The position numbers and the translations under genes are program-made. Of a stretch of 64,000 bases of DNA, positions 49,766-60,700 are shown one piece after another (within the stretch, counting starts at the first letter, position 1; each line of letters starts with the position of its first letter). Source of the stretch: Molanna angustata. Its lineage: Eukaryota; Arthropoda; Insecta; Trichoptera; Molannidae. A model generated the notes under the pieces. It was not told the DNA's origin. It did not search any database and saw nothing but the letters and a program-made list of their open reading frames with translations. The stretch covers positions 15,006,572 to 15,070,571 of the forward strand of contig OY754972.1 of assembly GCA_963576475.1 (NCBI GenBank). Direction: 5' to 3'.

Positions 49766-50669
49766 TATGTATAGCGGGTTTGCGAGATTGTCCGAATGGG
49801 GTTTTCGACAATCTTCGGGTTTGAATATAAAGGAATGTCGGGGGTTTGTTCAATTTGTTCAATCTGTAATTATAATAAACTATGTTAATTGTTAAACGCG
49901 TGTTATTTTATATATCTGTGTATTAAAACTACCAGATACCACAGATGGGGAACGAAAAATGTTTTGTCATTCATGTATTTTGATGTAATAAACTTCGGGT
50001 TGCCCTGAAACTGGAACTGATCGTGTCATAAATTGTTTTGTCATACATTCGTCATGGAGATCTCATTTCCACAGCGTTAATTTACTTTTATACGTCTTCC
50101 GCCGTATACATGTCTCACTCTCATTCATAATGAGAAATGGACATGGCATTATTATGCAATTTGATTATAAAAAAAAAACAATTGTTTCTTGATGGTAGCC
50201 ATATCAATATAATATAGAAACAAATTGGGGAGAATTATTACTAAAATCGATGCTTGAAATAAAAAGGATTCCAAATAATCTAATAGAATTGTGATTTTTT
50301 TCTGTATTATGACAACCAACTGAAACAACGTTAAGTAAATCGAAATTTAAAATAATATAAGCTACCTATTATACTTTTTGACTCGTTAATTAGTTATCAA
50401 ATTACTTCAGATATGTACCCACAGTAATATTATTGCTTTACACTAATTCATTTAATTCGTAAGATTTCCCAGGAGAACAACGTTTATAATTAACACTAAA
50501 ATATTATATTATTTTCAAACTATTAACTTCATCATGTTTATAGGTACCTATGTGTTTGGATATGTTGCACTTTGATATTGGCTATGAATTTAAATTACAT
50601 TTTACCTAATTAAGTTGGTTACCTTCATTCAATTTCATGGTGACTGCACACCAATGGAAAACATTTTTT

Positions 50670-51857
50670 CTCTCCACACTATGGAATAGGGGAGAGTCAT
50701 GATTTCACAATTTTTAAAGGTATTTTTTTACATCAATTTCTCAACGGGTATCGTGTAGAGAGTGCACACTGTGAGTTTCGTCATGATGTGTTTGTTTGTA
50801 TGGCGTATGGCGTACGGCGTACGGAAAATCCTTTTTGTGTCCTCTCTACAGCCCAAACTATAAGTCCGATCGACTTCATATTAACATCATATGTGTAAAG
50901 TGCATAGACCTAGAGCTGATTAGTTTTCCATAGACAACTTTTGATTTCTTCTCTATAAACTCATCATTTACGTTGTTTTTTTATGTCCTCTCTGCAGCCC
51001 TAACTATAAGTCCGAAAGACTTCATATTGATATCATATATACAAACTCCATAAACTTAGAGCTGCTTAGTTTTCCATAGATAACGGTTCATTTTTGTTCA
51101 ATGTTTTATATGATTTCATCTATTAAAACTGAAAAAATGCTCTCACGACCTGGAAATTATAGATATTTTAATTTGGTTATTTACTTTTTATACAACACCA
51201 AGAATATTCATAAAATTGTATTCAAAGTTGGTCATTGTTAAAAGAAAAATATTCAACGGTTTGAAAAATAATATTTTATTAAATAGATTTTTGTATGAAA
51301 CTTATATGTAACAAGAGATTTTTTTATGTTTGGCAATGTTCAGTTATTTGATTTCATATTGATATAAGAATATTAATAGCTTGAACTTAGAACTGATACT
51401 TCCATAGATATCATAAGATTTCTTCAAAATATGATATCACGTGTCAAAATTTTCCAAATGTTCTAACGCTCTTTAAAACAAAATGTATCTGCTTTTATTA
51501 AAATATTTCGTACAACATAAGCATTCTTCACCGTACTGCATTATTAGTTTGTCTATCTTAATATAAAAATATTCTATCGTTAGAAAATTTATATTCCTGG
51601 TAGTAAAATTTAGAATGAATAAAAATGTATATAATTAGATAAATTTCTTATGTATGGAAAAGTTCAGTAATTTGATTTCATGTTATAGTGTACAGAGCTT
51701 GAACTTAGAACTGATTAGTTTTCCATAAATAACTTAAAATTTCTTCATATGATATCACGTGTCAAAATTTTCAAAATGCCCTCACGTTCTTTAAAACAAA
51801 ATTTATCTGATTTTCATTTCAAGAAGAAAAAATGAACGCTTACTATGGTGTAGAGAG
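50670..51857. mobile_element. Non-autonomous element with CTCTCCACACTATGG ends
   Basis: CTCTCCACACTATGG (50670-50684) and CTATGGTGTAGAGAG (51843-51857) are inverted copies. Inside, a block TACAGCCCAAACTATAAGTC/CGACTTCATATT is tandemly repeated (50846, 50990), with echoes of CTTAGAACTGATTAGTTTTCC further right. The right flank TTAAGTGTTGGCCACATCCC is shared with family M1, so the families are related. Confidence 0.65.
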
Positions 51858-51896
51858 TTAAGTGTTGGCCACATCCCACTCGTTAAAATTGCTTTT

Positions 51897-52098
51897 CGGG
51901 TAACTAGCAGGTACTATGTCAGAATATTATTTTAACACGCAACCAATAACATGATGCCAAACCATGGAGACTTATGGTGTTAATCGTCTTAATATACTAG
52001 ACAAAAACACAATAAAAACTGTGTCTCCACAAGGAATCGAAATCGAAACCTTTTGCTCGAGAGTCAAAATTTCTAACTTGCTGAGCCAAGAAGATTGA
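51897..52098 (-). mobile_element. tRNA-derived SINE, family A copy 5
   Basis: Diverged reverse copy: AACTAGCAGGTACTATGTC, ACACGCAACCAATAACATG, AAACTGTGTCTCC, GGAATCGAAATCGAAACC and TTGCTGAGCCAAGAAG. Confidence 0.75.
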
Positions 52099-52146
52099 GA
52101 ATATTTTTACATGATTTTTTTAACGAATATCATCACGCGAGTATTA

Positions 52147-52575
52147 CAACTGTCGATTATTTCTAGAGGATTTATTTTTCTAAATGAATCGACTGTATAG
52201 TCTCGGTTGAGCGAATTGTATGCAATATTGGTGTTTTTACACGGTTTTTCCTACTTTTACGTCAAATTTACTCTGAATTCGGAGTAGAACATTACACGTA
52301 GTGTGTCTGTGTATGTGTATCTCCCTCCCCCTTATGACTTTTGATGCAAAAAGCCCTAAATTAAAATATGTAAAATTTTAGGCCGACAAAACTTTTTTTT
52401 ACCAAGAATTTTGAATTTTTGTTCCAGTCAGGGATTATCAACATTTGAATCTAAACTTTATATATCTATAATTTCTCAAAAATCATTAAAGGTAAAACGC
52501 TGAAAATTTGTAAAAATATTTACAAATACAATTTTTTTGTTTTTGCGAAAAAAAAATCCAGGGTTTAAATAAATA
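52147..52575 (+). mobile_element. Rolling-circle element H1, truncated copy 6
   Basis: Starts CAACTGTCGATTATTTCTAG. It follows the H1 order (TTGTATGCAATATTGGTG, GAATTCGGAGTAGAACATT, GTGTGTCTGTG, CCCCCTTATGACTTTTGATG, TTTTGTTCCAGTCAGGGATT) but stops near 52575 without the 3' stem-loop or CTAG. Confidence 0.75.
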
Positions 52576-52672
52576 TTTCGTTCAAACAAGAGCTTCGTTC
52601 GAATAAGATGTACAATATAAATTAAAGCACAATGTTCACAAATCTCATGATTTTTTTTTGTTTTAATTTCAG

Positions 52673-52719
52673 ATTTCTCCCGTGGATTAAAGGGTGAAAA
52701 GGGGGATCGAGGTTTAAGA
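52673..52719 (+). CDS. Collagen XV/XVIII-like exon: first Gly-X-Y triplets
   Basis: A 47-bp exon after TTTTGTTTTAATTTCAG, with donor GTAAGT. Its first two bases complete the codon left open at 48907 (Asp). It then reads FSRGLKGEKGDRGLR: four Gly-X-Y triplets (GLK, GEK, GDR, GLR), rich in the charged KGE/KGD pairs typical of collagen helices. It ends in phase 0. This is the start of the triple-helical part; further helix exons and the C-terminal (endostatin-bearing in this family) region would lie beyond the right edge. Confidence 0.9.
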
Positions 52720-53056
52720 GTAAGTATTAAATTTGTTGGATCATTATAAAGCAATAAAATAATAATAAAAAAAAAATCGTATGCAGGTATTCGAATAAAC
52801 TCGCCTAAAAATTGAAATAACTTTTTTTGCATCAAATGAAATGAAGCGTTTACAAATTGGTGTTTTCAACAAACAACATAACACACACGTTTTCGATTTA
52901 CTAACATCACATAGATTTTTGTCGTTGATTTCAAAATTGATTAATTTTACGAGACTCGTATCGGCTTCAAATACAATAAAAGTTTTATAATTATCTGTAT
53001 CAAACTCGGAAAACTGACATTATCCAACACATTGTGATAGATTCTATCAAGATGGC

Positions 53057-53268
53057 AAATAACGCTAAATCTATTTATTACTTTTTTATTTACTTTTTGT
53101 ACATAATATAAATAAATATAATGCACACTAGGAGCTTATTGCCATTAGGCAATTTCTTCCAACCATCCAGATAATCTAGTGACTGAAAACATGATATTAG
53201 TGTAATAAAATCGCCTTGTGCATTATTAAGTTATGCGTTAGTAAGGGTAACTATCGCGTGCGTAAAAA
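53057..53268 (+). repeat. Dispersed repeat C, interrupted copy
   Basis: Matches 5617-5718. A 99-bp antisense retroelement tail (53074-53172, TTATTGCCATTAGGCAATTT and TTCCAACCATCCAG) is inserted, and AATCTA appears on both sides (53068 and 53173) but only once in the other copy. The duplication therefore proves insertion. Confidence 0.75.
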
Positions 53269-54785
53269 AGGATTTTTACATTTTACGAACAAACCTGATG
53301 AAAAAGATTTCTACGACATATTATAGGTTTGCAGGATTTTAAAAGAAATATAAAAAATGTATATTTGAATCATTTTTAATGGAATATATGCTAAAGAAAT
53401 ATTGAAAATAGTTTTCTTAGAAACACACTATTTAACATATATGAGAAATTTGATTTCAAAGTGTGATATTTAGGTCAATAATATACCCTCTTCACATAAT
53501 TAAGCTTTTAGTACACTCAAATTCATATTAGGATCAGTAGGTACAAACATTTTTAGCTGATAACTTTTTCATAGACAAGCACAGAATGATTCTTCTACAA
53601 TTTACATAGATTGTCAAGTTGCTCTCATATTATAAAAAAGGTGTTTTATGTTAATATGTTCCAGTCAATTAAATTCTTTCCGCCCTTACCACAACCTACT
53701 TACTCTCGATTTCCTTCATCGTCGTTCTACTGCATTTCACAATTGAGAGTGTCCTTATCCATTCTAACTTTTGACGAAAAAGGGATCGAATTGAAACCAT
53801 TAGTATCCAATATTGCTTTTCGTGTTAAAAATTGTAATTAGCTCCTTCAATATAAGAGATTATTAAATGTATAGGGAAAAAAGTTATTTACTTATGTAAG
53901 TACTAATGCAGTGAATAATTTATTTTTCGTTGGGATGTGTCTTTGTATAGGAACTGAATTTCAATATATCAGTGCACCATGTCTTGAGTTGCTCTTCGTA
54001 GCCATAAAGTTTGCAAGCCCGTGAGGTCCAGGGGAATTCCCCAGAATATTATAGAAGAGTTGTCCTGGAAAAATTGACACGGAGAAGTATATATTATGTG
54101 GGTGCATTCCCATTTTCATTATATTGCAATGTAACGAGCGACTTGAACCTAATGAATGTTTCTACACAAGATTAGTTTTATTTTATTATATTATTGTAAT
54201 AGAAGAATGTGGGAACTTTTACCGGAGAGGGACCGGGGACCAGAGTTTTTTGAGCTTGCAGTCAGACCAAAATACTTTCTATAAAGTCGTCAAACAGAAA
54301 ACAACAATGGACAAATACCTCTCTTGGGGAAGTTTTAATATTTTTCTTTGTTTTGATGTTTTTCTCTTTTTAAATACTTTTTTATTTCTTAATTTTATTT
54401 CTGATTTAATTACTTTTTTTATAGAAATGACTTATACTCAAACACGAATTTCTTTAACATATAACATACACACAAAACTTACACACCAACACTCACAATT
54501 TACTTTTACTTTTTCTAATACATTAACCATCCGCAATGTACATCATTGGATTTGTCAAGTCGATAGTGTTCATCGTGGCTGTATTTTGCTTATTTGCATA
54601 ATTAACATAAAACATACTCAATATACAACATATACCAAAAACATGCATAATTTAGCCAATACATGTAGATACATAATATACACCCAATATCTGCTTATAG
54701 AGAATCACACAAAAAAATTGTGTGAATTATTATTATATCAACCTGGGGGTTGTACAAATTTCAAAAAGTATCACATTAATACACA

Positions 54786-55922
54786 ATGGCAATCACAGAG
54801 TCAGTTCTCGATGAACTAGAAAGCCTAATAACGACAACGGAACTTGTAACTCCTATAGAATGTGCATGGCGATTACGTAGCGAAAAAACACTTAAAATTT
54901 TAAACGTAAATATCAGAAGCATTCAAAAAAATTTTGATCAGCTGGTACTTTTTCTAAGTGGAGCTTGTTTAGATCCAGATGTACTCATACTTACTGAATG
55001 TTGGTTGGTAGATAATAATGTTGTTCCTAGTCTTAAAGGGTACCGCACATTCCAAACAACACAGCACGTTAATAGATCCGATGGTGTTGTGGTTTATGCT
55101 AAAGAGTCTTTAAACCCAATATGTACAACTGTAAACCTAAATGATGCGAATGCCCTCAATATTACATGTGATAATAAACTGACGATTCTTGCAGTTTATC
55201 GTCCACCATCTCATAAAAATATTACGCAATTTTTAGTATCACTAAATCAAATACTAACTCACTTACCGAAATGTAAATATGATGTAATTGCAGGAGATTT
55301 TAATATAAATATACTAGAGAGAAACAGTCATATTGAGGAATATACTTGTCTCCTTTATGAGCATGGCTTCATCTCAACTATAAATAAGCCTACTAGAGAA
55401 ACAACCACAACATCAACATGCATTGATCATATATTTGTAAGAACGAAAGCCCAAATCAAGGCAGCAATAATACAAAGCTCTTTCACAGATCATTATGCGA
55501 CAATAGTACAGATTGATGATAAAATGATATGTCAAACTTCAAAAAATAAATCAATTAAAAGTACAAATTATGATATATTATTAGAATCTCTAAAACAAGA
55601 AAATTGGGCAAATACACTAAATAAAACTGACCCTGAACTAGCATTACAGTGTTTTGTATCAACGTTACAAGATCATATCAACGCAAGTACCACGTTGAAA
55701 TTTATAACACATTCCAAAAAAAAAATTAAACCATGGATATCGAATGCTCTTGTACAAAGTATTCACAAGAGAGACAGGCTACAGAAACAAGTATTGAAAT
55801 TTCCCCTTAATATAAGCCTTTTAAATTACTATAAGAAATATCGAAATACGTGTCACAAGGCAATAAAACTGGCCAAGGCACTCTACTATAAAAACAAAAT
55901 GGAACAAGACAATTACATATAA
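54786..55922 (+). pseudogene. LINE ORF2 N-terminal part: AP-like endonuclease
   Basis: 378 codons from ATG. The residues of an exonuclease-endonuclease-phosphatase nuclease are in order: N42 (LNVNIRS), E71 (LILTECW), VYRPPS at about 138, D171 and N173 (AGDFNIN), D214-H215 (CIDHIF), and D235-H236 (FTDHYA). This domain nicks the target DNA to prime reverse transcription. The fold and catalytic set look complete, but the frame closes just before the RT because of a frameshift around 55918. No nucleic-acid-binding ORF1 was recognised upstream. Confidence 0.85.
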
Positions 55923-56282
55923 TAGTAAAACCGTCTGGAAGATAATGAAAGAAAATCTAAACCATAATCAGAAGGAAACATGCATTAAGACATTGAAAAT
56001 TGGTAACGACATAATTGAGGATCAAAATTCAATTGCAAACAACCTCAATAAATATTTCGCAAATGTCGGTAAAAAATTAACAGAAACTATCTTAAACAAT
56101 ATAAATAAAACAGAATCTGAGTAAGTTATCCAACAAGAAACATCTTCTCCCAGTAACAACTCATTTAATATTAGATCAGTGACTAAAAATGATATTTTAA
56201 GTATCCTAAAATCACTTCGAACAGAATGTGCGCAAGGACCCGATGGTATATCTACAAAAATACTTAAAATTGCAAAAGATAA
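55923..56282 (+). pseudogene. LINE ORF2 connector and RT N-terminus, frameshifted
   Basis: In a frame different from the endonuclease the sequence reads TVWKIMKENLN, then NLNKYFANVGKKL and a CAQGPDGISTKIL motif, the start of a LINE reverse transcriptase. A TAA at 56122-56124 interrupts it. The frame is then cut at 56282 by the LTR retrotransposon and resumes in phase after the second ATAA at 62224-62227. Confidence 0.8.
56279..56282 (+). repeat. Target-site duplication ATAA, left
   Basis: ATAA precedes the TG of the 5' LTR and recurs after the CA of the 3' LTR (62224-62227). With one copy removed, the host LINE frame is continuous. Confidence 0.85.
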
Positions 56283-56496
56283 TGTTATGAAATTAAGTAC
56301 TATTTCTATTTAAATTGAAAATTTAAATAGAAATATTTTGAAAATAAGAACCCAAGAAAAATGAAAACAAAAGATGGAGCAGTGAGTTGGAAAAACTAGA
56401 CAAACCTTGTAAAAATATAAATTGTAGAAATATAAATTGTAAAAATAAATAAGACTTTGAACCATAATAAAATAAATAAATATAAATTTCGGTACA
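56283..56496 (+). repeat. 5' LTR (214 bp)
   Basis: Starts TGTTATGAAATTAAG and ends TTCGGTACA, the TG...CA rule. Very AT-rich. Near the start there is a palindrome CTATTTAAATTGAAAATTTAAATAG, here as CTATTTAAAT and its complement. No obvious TATA box other than the TTTAAAT-type stretches. Confidence 0.95.
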
Positions 56497-56498
56497 TT

Positions 56499-56515
56499 TG
56501 GTGTCAGGTGTGGGG
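56499..56515 (+). other. tRNA primer-binding site
   Basis: TGGTGTCAGGTGTGGGG begins two bases after the LTR. TGG pairs with the CCA end, and the rest resembles the complement of a leucine tRNA 3' end as I remember it. The tRNA identity is an inference. Confidence 0.6.
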
Positions 56516-56596
56516 TATAAAAATACCCAAGTATTTTTTGTGTAAAAAAAAAAAAATTAATATAAAATAAACTAGTTATTTATAAAGACATTTATT

Positions 56597-57625
56597 ATGG
56601 CATCAAAGAAAATAACTCTTTTAGAGTTGAAAGTGGTTGATTTAAAACATGAGTTGGAGGAGAGAGACGCTGATACATCAGGAAATAAAAATGCACTTCA
56701 ACTACGATTGAGAAAAGTGATGCAAGAAGTAGGTGAGGATCCAGACACATACCTTTTTGAAATGCCTTGCTCTAACAACGATCTTTGTAAAGTCTTAAAA
56801 GAACATTCCAGAGACATAGAAGAGAAGTTTCAAGAACATTCCAGAGATATAAAAGGAGAAATTAAAGAAATCAAAGGAGAAGTAGCGATGCTTCAAGAGC
56901 ATTCAAATAATATAGAAAAGAAATTCCAGAATTATTCTATGACCTTTGATGAGAAGATAAATGAATTAACTAAACAAATGAAAGTTTTGGAGAATCAAGT
57001 GCTTCCTTCAATCACGCCAATGAATTCCGAGCAAAATTCAGCTGTAGATACAAATTTTAAGTGTGTAGAAGATACAAGAGTACCAACAGTGGAGTGCGTG
57101 CGAAATGATATGCCAACCTTTGATGGAAAGTGCCCCTGGGAAGAATATTTAACATTGTTCGAGACAGTGGCCATGATAAATGGCTGGTCCATGACAAGAA
57201 AGGCCTCAGTGTTGAGTGTATCATTACGAGGTGATGCTTTAAAAGTTTTGGAGACAATTCCTCTAGCTGAGCGACGAGATTTAAAATTGTTGATTGAGAG
57301 ACTTGAGATGCGATTTGGACATAAGCACATGGAACAGTTTTACAGGTCACAACTTAAGAATCGTAATCAGAAATCTAATGAAACTCTCCAGGAATTTGAG
57401 GCGGATATAGCGCGTCTAATTAGATATGCATACCCTACGGTTCCTGATGATGTGTGTGAAAGCCTTGCAGTAGAAAAGTTCTTGGATGGATTGTGGGCAA
57501 GCGAGACACAACAAGCTGTAAAACTAGCTAGACCACAAACTTTGAGTGACGCTTTAACCCAGGCACTCGAATTTGATTCTATAAAAAAAATCTTTACGAG
57601 GTCATGCTCAAGCCCGCGTTGTTGA
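56597..57625 (+). CDS. gag: Gag (capsid part) with SAP-like motif and coiled coil
   Basis: 342 codons from ATG, 100 bp after the LTR. Residues 7-42 fit a SAP motif (a helix LKVVDLKHELEER, a Gly turn, then the helix KNALQLRLRKVM), a DNA-binding helix pair of chromatin proteins that is not a standard Gag part. Residues about 68-135 are a charged coiled coil with three EHS(R/N)(D/N)I repeats. Residues about 155-320 are capsid-like: MPTFDGK..WEEYLTLFE, ALKVLETIP, LKNRNQKSNETLQEFEADIA, EKFLDGL, the usual Ty3/Gypsy Gag order. The frame ends shortly after an A8 run at 57583-57590; the zinc knuckle follows in the +1 frame. Confidence 0.85.
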   Translation: MASKKITLLELKVVDLKHELEERDADTSGNKNALQLRLRKVMQEVGEDPDTYLFEMPCSNNDLCKVLKEHSRDIEEKFQEHSRDIKGEIKEIKGEVAMLQEHSNNIEKKFQNYSMTFDEKINELTKQMKVLENQVLPSITPMNSEQNSAVDTNFKCVEDTRVPTVECVRNDMPTFDGKCPWEEYLTLFETVAMINGWSMTRKASVLSVSLRGDALKVLETIPLAERRDLKLLIERLEMRFGHKHMEQFYRSQLKNRNQKSNETLQEFEADIARLIRYAYPTVPDDVCESLAVEKFLDGLWASETQQAVKLARPQTLSDALTQALEFDSIKKIFTRSCSSPRC

Positions 57626-57797
57626 GGCCGTTGAAGAGAATCAAAAACTCATCGAATGCATTGTCGAAAAGGTGATGAAGGCATTGCAAGGAAGAAAAAG
57701 ACAGTTTCGCTGCTGGGGTTGTGGACGAGCTGGACATCTACGTAATCGGTGTCCAAATGAAGCAACAACGCAACAGCAACAGCCACAGGAAAACTAA
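57592..57797 (+). CDS. Gag nucleocapsid segment with CCHC knuckle (shifted frame)
   Basis: Reached from gag by skipping one base at the A8 run (57583-57590). It reads a charged stretch, then CWGCGRAGHLRNRC (57711-57752), a canonical CX2CX4HX4C knuckle that packages RNA, then a Gln-rich end and TAA at 57795-57797. It has no start codon of its own. Either a one-base insertion in the homopolymer (or an assembly error) broke Gag, or a frameshift is used here. Confidence 0.75.
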
Positions 57798-60700
57798 AAA
57801 GGGTTGATGGGAAGGGGCAACTGTTGACCTACATTACCAATGCCTCAAAGAGATCTGCAGTTGTTGCATCATTCAGTGGTCGAGATACCAGTATGTTTAT
57901 AAATGGCAAAGTAAATGGAAAGAATTTGAAACTTTTGCTGGATACTGGAGCAACGATGACAATCATGAGACCAGATTTGCTTTATAACAAAAAGTGTATT
58001 ACACCAACTAAATGGACATTACGAACAGCTACTGGGGAGTCGGCATCTATATGTGGTGAGATATATGCCAACTTTCAAATTGGTAGTTCTATCTTCGATC
58101 ATCAGGTGCTAGTGGCGAATATAGAGGAGGAAGTTATTCTCGGAATGGACATAATGGCGAAATATGGATTCCAGTTGGATCTAAAGAGGCGATCTTTGAA
58201 AATTGGAGATGAAGATGTTCTCGTACAAGAGCGTGAGGAATTTTCTACACGTGTTCTTGCAGCGGATGTTGTAACTATTCCAAAACAAAGTGAGATGTTA
58301 GTACGAGTCAATTTAGACTGTGTTATCCCGAATGGACATGTTTTGGTTGTGGAGTCCAACGCCAACAATGAAGCAGGAAAAGGAGTATTAATTGCAAGAG
58401 CACTGATTCAAAACCAAAAGGAAATTTTAGTCAGATTAATGAACATAAATGAATATCCAGTAACTGTCAAAAAAGGAGCTTATTTAAGTGTGTGTTCATC
58501 AGTTTCATCAGTAACACAAAATGCCTGCATCGCACAAGTTTCTTCAGAGGATGTACCAAAACATCTTGAAGACTTTGTAAAAGATGCTTGTAAGGAACTT
58601 ACCAAAGAACAAAGCAAACAAATTAGATACCTCATTGCTCATTATCAAGATGTTTTTGAGAATGCGAGTCTTTCTAAAGGAAGAACCAATGTTGTTCAAC
58701 ATCAAATAGATACGGGTGACGCAAGGCCTATCCGCCAATTACCTAGAAGGCTACCATTAGCAAAGCGGGCGGAAGCAGATCAAATTATTCAAGACATGGA
58801 AAGGGATAGCGTTATTGAACCATCAAGCAGCCCATGGTGTTCACCAGTAGTGTTAGTTAAAAAAAAAGATGGCTCAACTCGGTTCTGTGTGGACTTTCGC
58901 TTATTGAATAATGTAACTAAGAAGGATAGTTATCCACTGCCTCGAATCGATGACACCCTAGATACATTGGCTGGTTGTAAGATCTTCTCAACTTTGGATC
59001 TAAAGAGTGGTTATTGGCAGGTTGGATTGGAACCCAAGGATAGAGAAAAAACGGCGTTTTCTGTTGGAAGTGGATTGTGGCAGTTCAAAGTGATGCCATT
59101 TGGACTTTGCAATGCACCTGCTACGTTTGAACGACTAATGGAAAGTGTGCTAAGAGGATTATCGTGGGAGACCTGTTTGGTATACTTAGATGACATCATC
59201 GTACTTGGGAAGCGTTTTGAAGAACATTTAGGAAATTTGGAACAGGTATTTTCACGATTGAGGTCGGCCAACCTTAAACTCAATTGCAAGAAATGTATAT
59301 TGTTCCGAAAGCAAGTCAACTATCTAGGTCATGTTGTCTCTGAGGAGGGAGTAGCAGTAGATCCTGAGAAGATTAAAGCTGTTCGAGATTGGCCAGTACT
59401 TAAAGACAAACATGAAGTAAGAAGCTTTTTGGGTCTGAGTACCTACTATCGACGATTTGTTCCAGGCTTTGCTGACATCGCAAAGCCGCTGACAAAACTC
59501 ACGGAGGAAAGCAGTGAATTCATATGGGATTTCAAGTGCCAACATGCATTTGAAGAATTAAAACAGGTTCTAATTAATTCTCCGGTTTTGAGTTATCCTC
59601 GAGCTGAAGGAATGTTTATTCTGGATACAGATGCAAGTAACGTTGGTATCGGAAGTGTGCTCTCCCAAGTACAAGATGGGGCAGAACGCGTGATTGCTTA
59701 CTTCAGTAAAGTATTGTCGAAACCAGAACGCAATTACTGTGTAACACGAAGAGAATTGCTTGCTGTTATCAAGTCAGTTGAGCACTTTCGCAAGTATTTA
59801 TATGGACGGAAATTTCTTTTAAGGACAGATCACTCGGCACTTGTGTGGCTTTTGCGATTCAAGAATCCTGAAGGTCAAGTGGCAAGATGGATAGAGAGAT
59901 TGCAAGAATATGACTATGATTCTGAACATCGAGCCGGACTTCATCATAGAAATGCCGATGCACTGTCAAGGCGACCATGTCCAGAGGATTGCCAGCACTG
60001 TAATAAGGCTGAGGAAAAGTTTTTTATAGCTTGTAGAACCACAGTCGTTGACAATTTTTGGCAAGATGATGAAATACGAGCAGACCAATTGGAAGACCCA
60101 GATCTCAGGTTTGTAATGCAGTGGAAGGAAAATGATCAAAGACCTTTATGGGAAGAAATAGCTTCACTATCTCCAAATACTAAGTCATACTGGGCTCAGT
60201 GGCAATCCATTGTCGTGGAAAATGGGTTGTTAAAGCGTGTATTGGAGAATGAAGATGGAACACAGCAGATACAACAACTATTGATTCCAAGGAAGAGAAT
60301 TCCTGAAGTTCTTAAACTGCTTCACAATGATGTGTCTGGGGGACACTTGGGAGTTAAAAAAACCACAGAAAAAATTCGTCAACGTTTTTATTGGGTCAAT
60401 TACAATGGAGATGTAAAAGATTGGTGTAGAAGATGTGTAACTTGTGCCACTTCAAACGGACCTCAGAAACGAAGGCGTGCGCCAATGAGGCAGTATAATG
60501 TTGGTAGCCCATTTGAAAGGATAGCCATTGACATAGCGGGGTCGTTTCCCACAACGGAAAGAGGGAATAAATATATTCTGGTAGCAATGGACTATTTTAG
60601 TAAATGGACAGAAGCCTATGCACTACCGAATCAAGAAGCTACCACTGTTGCTGAAGTCTTGGTAAGGGAACTGATAAGTCGTTTTGGAGTACCATTGGAG

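Larger units (their letters stand above)
48908..52672 (+). other. Collagen intron (about 3.8 kb)
   Basis: From donor GTAAGA to acceptor TTTTAATTTCAG. It holds an antisense LINE tail, a TIR element of about 1.2 kb, a SINE A copy and a truncated H1 copy that ends about 100 bp before the next exon. Nothing identifiable was seen in 49270-49700 and 49890-50660. Confidence 0.75.

Noticed and set aside
54124..54819. 231-codon frame upstream of the LINE endonuclease as ORF1
   Set aside because: No zinc knuckle, coiled coil or other ORF1 feature, no good ATG at its start, and it overlaps ORF2 out of phase. More likely 5' untranslated sequence.
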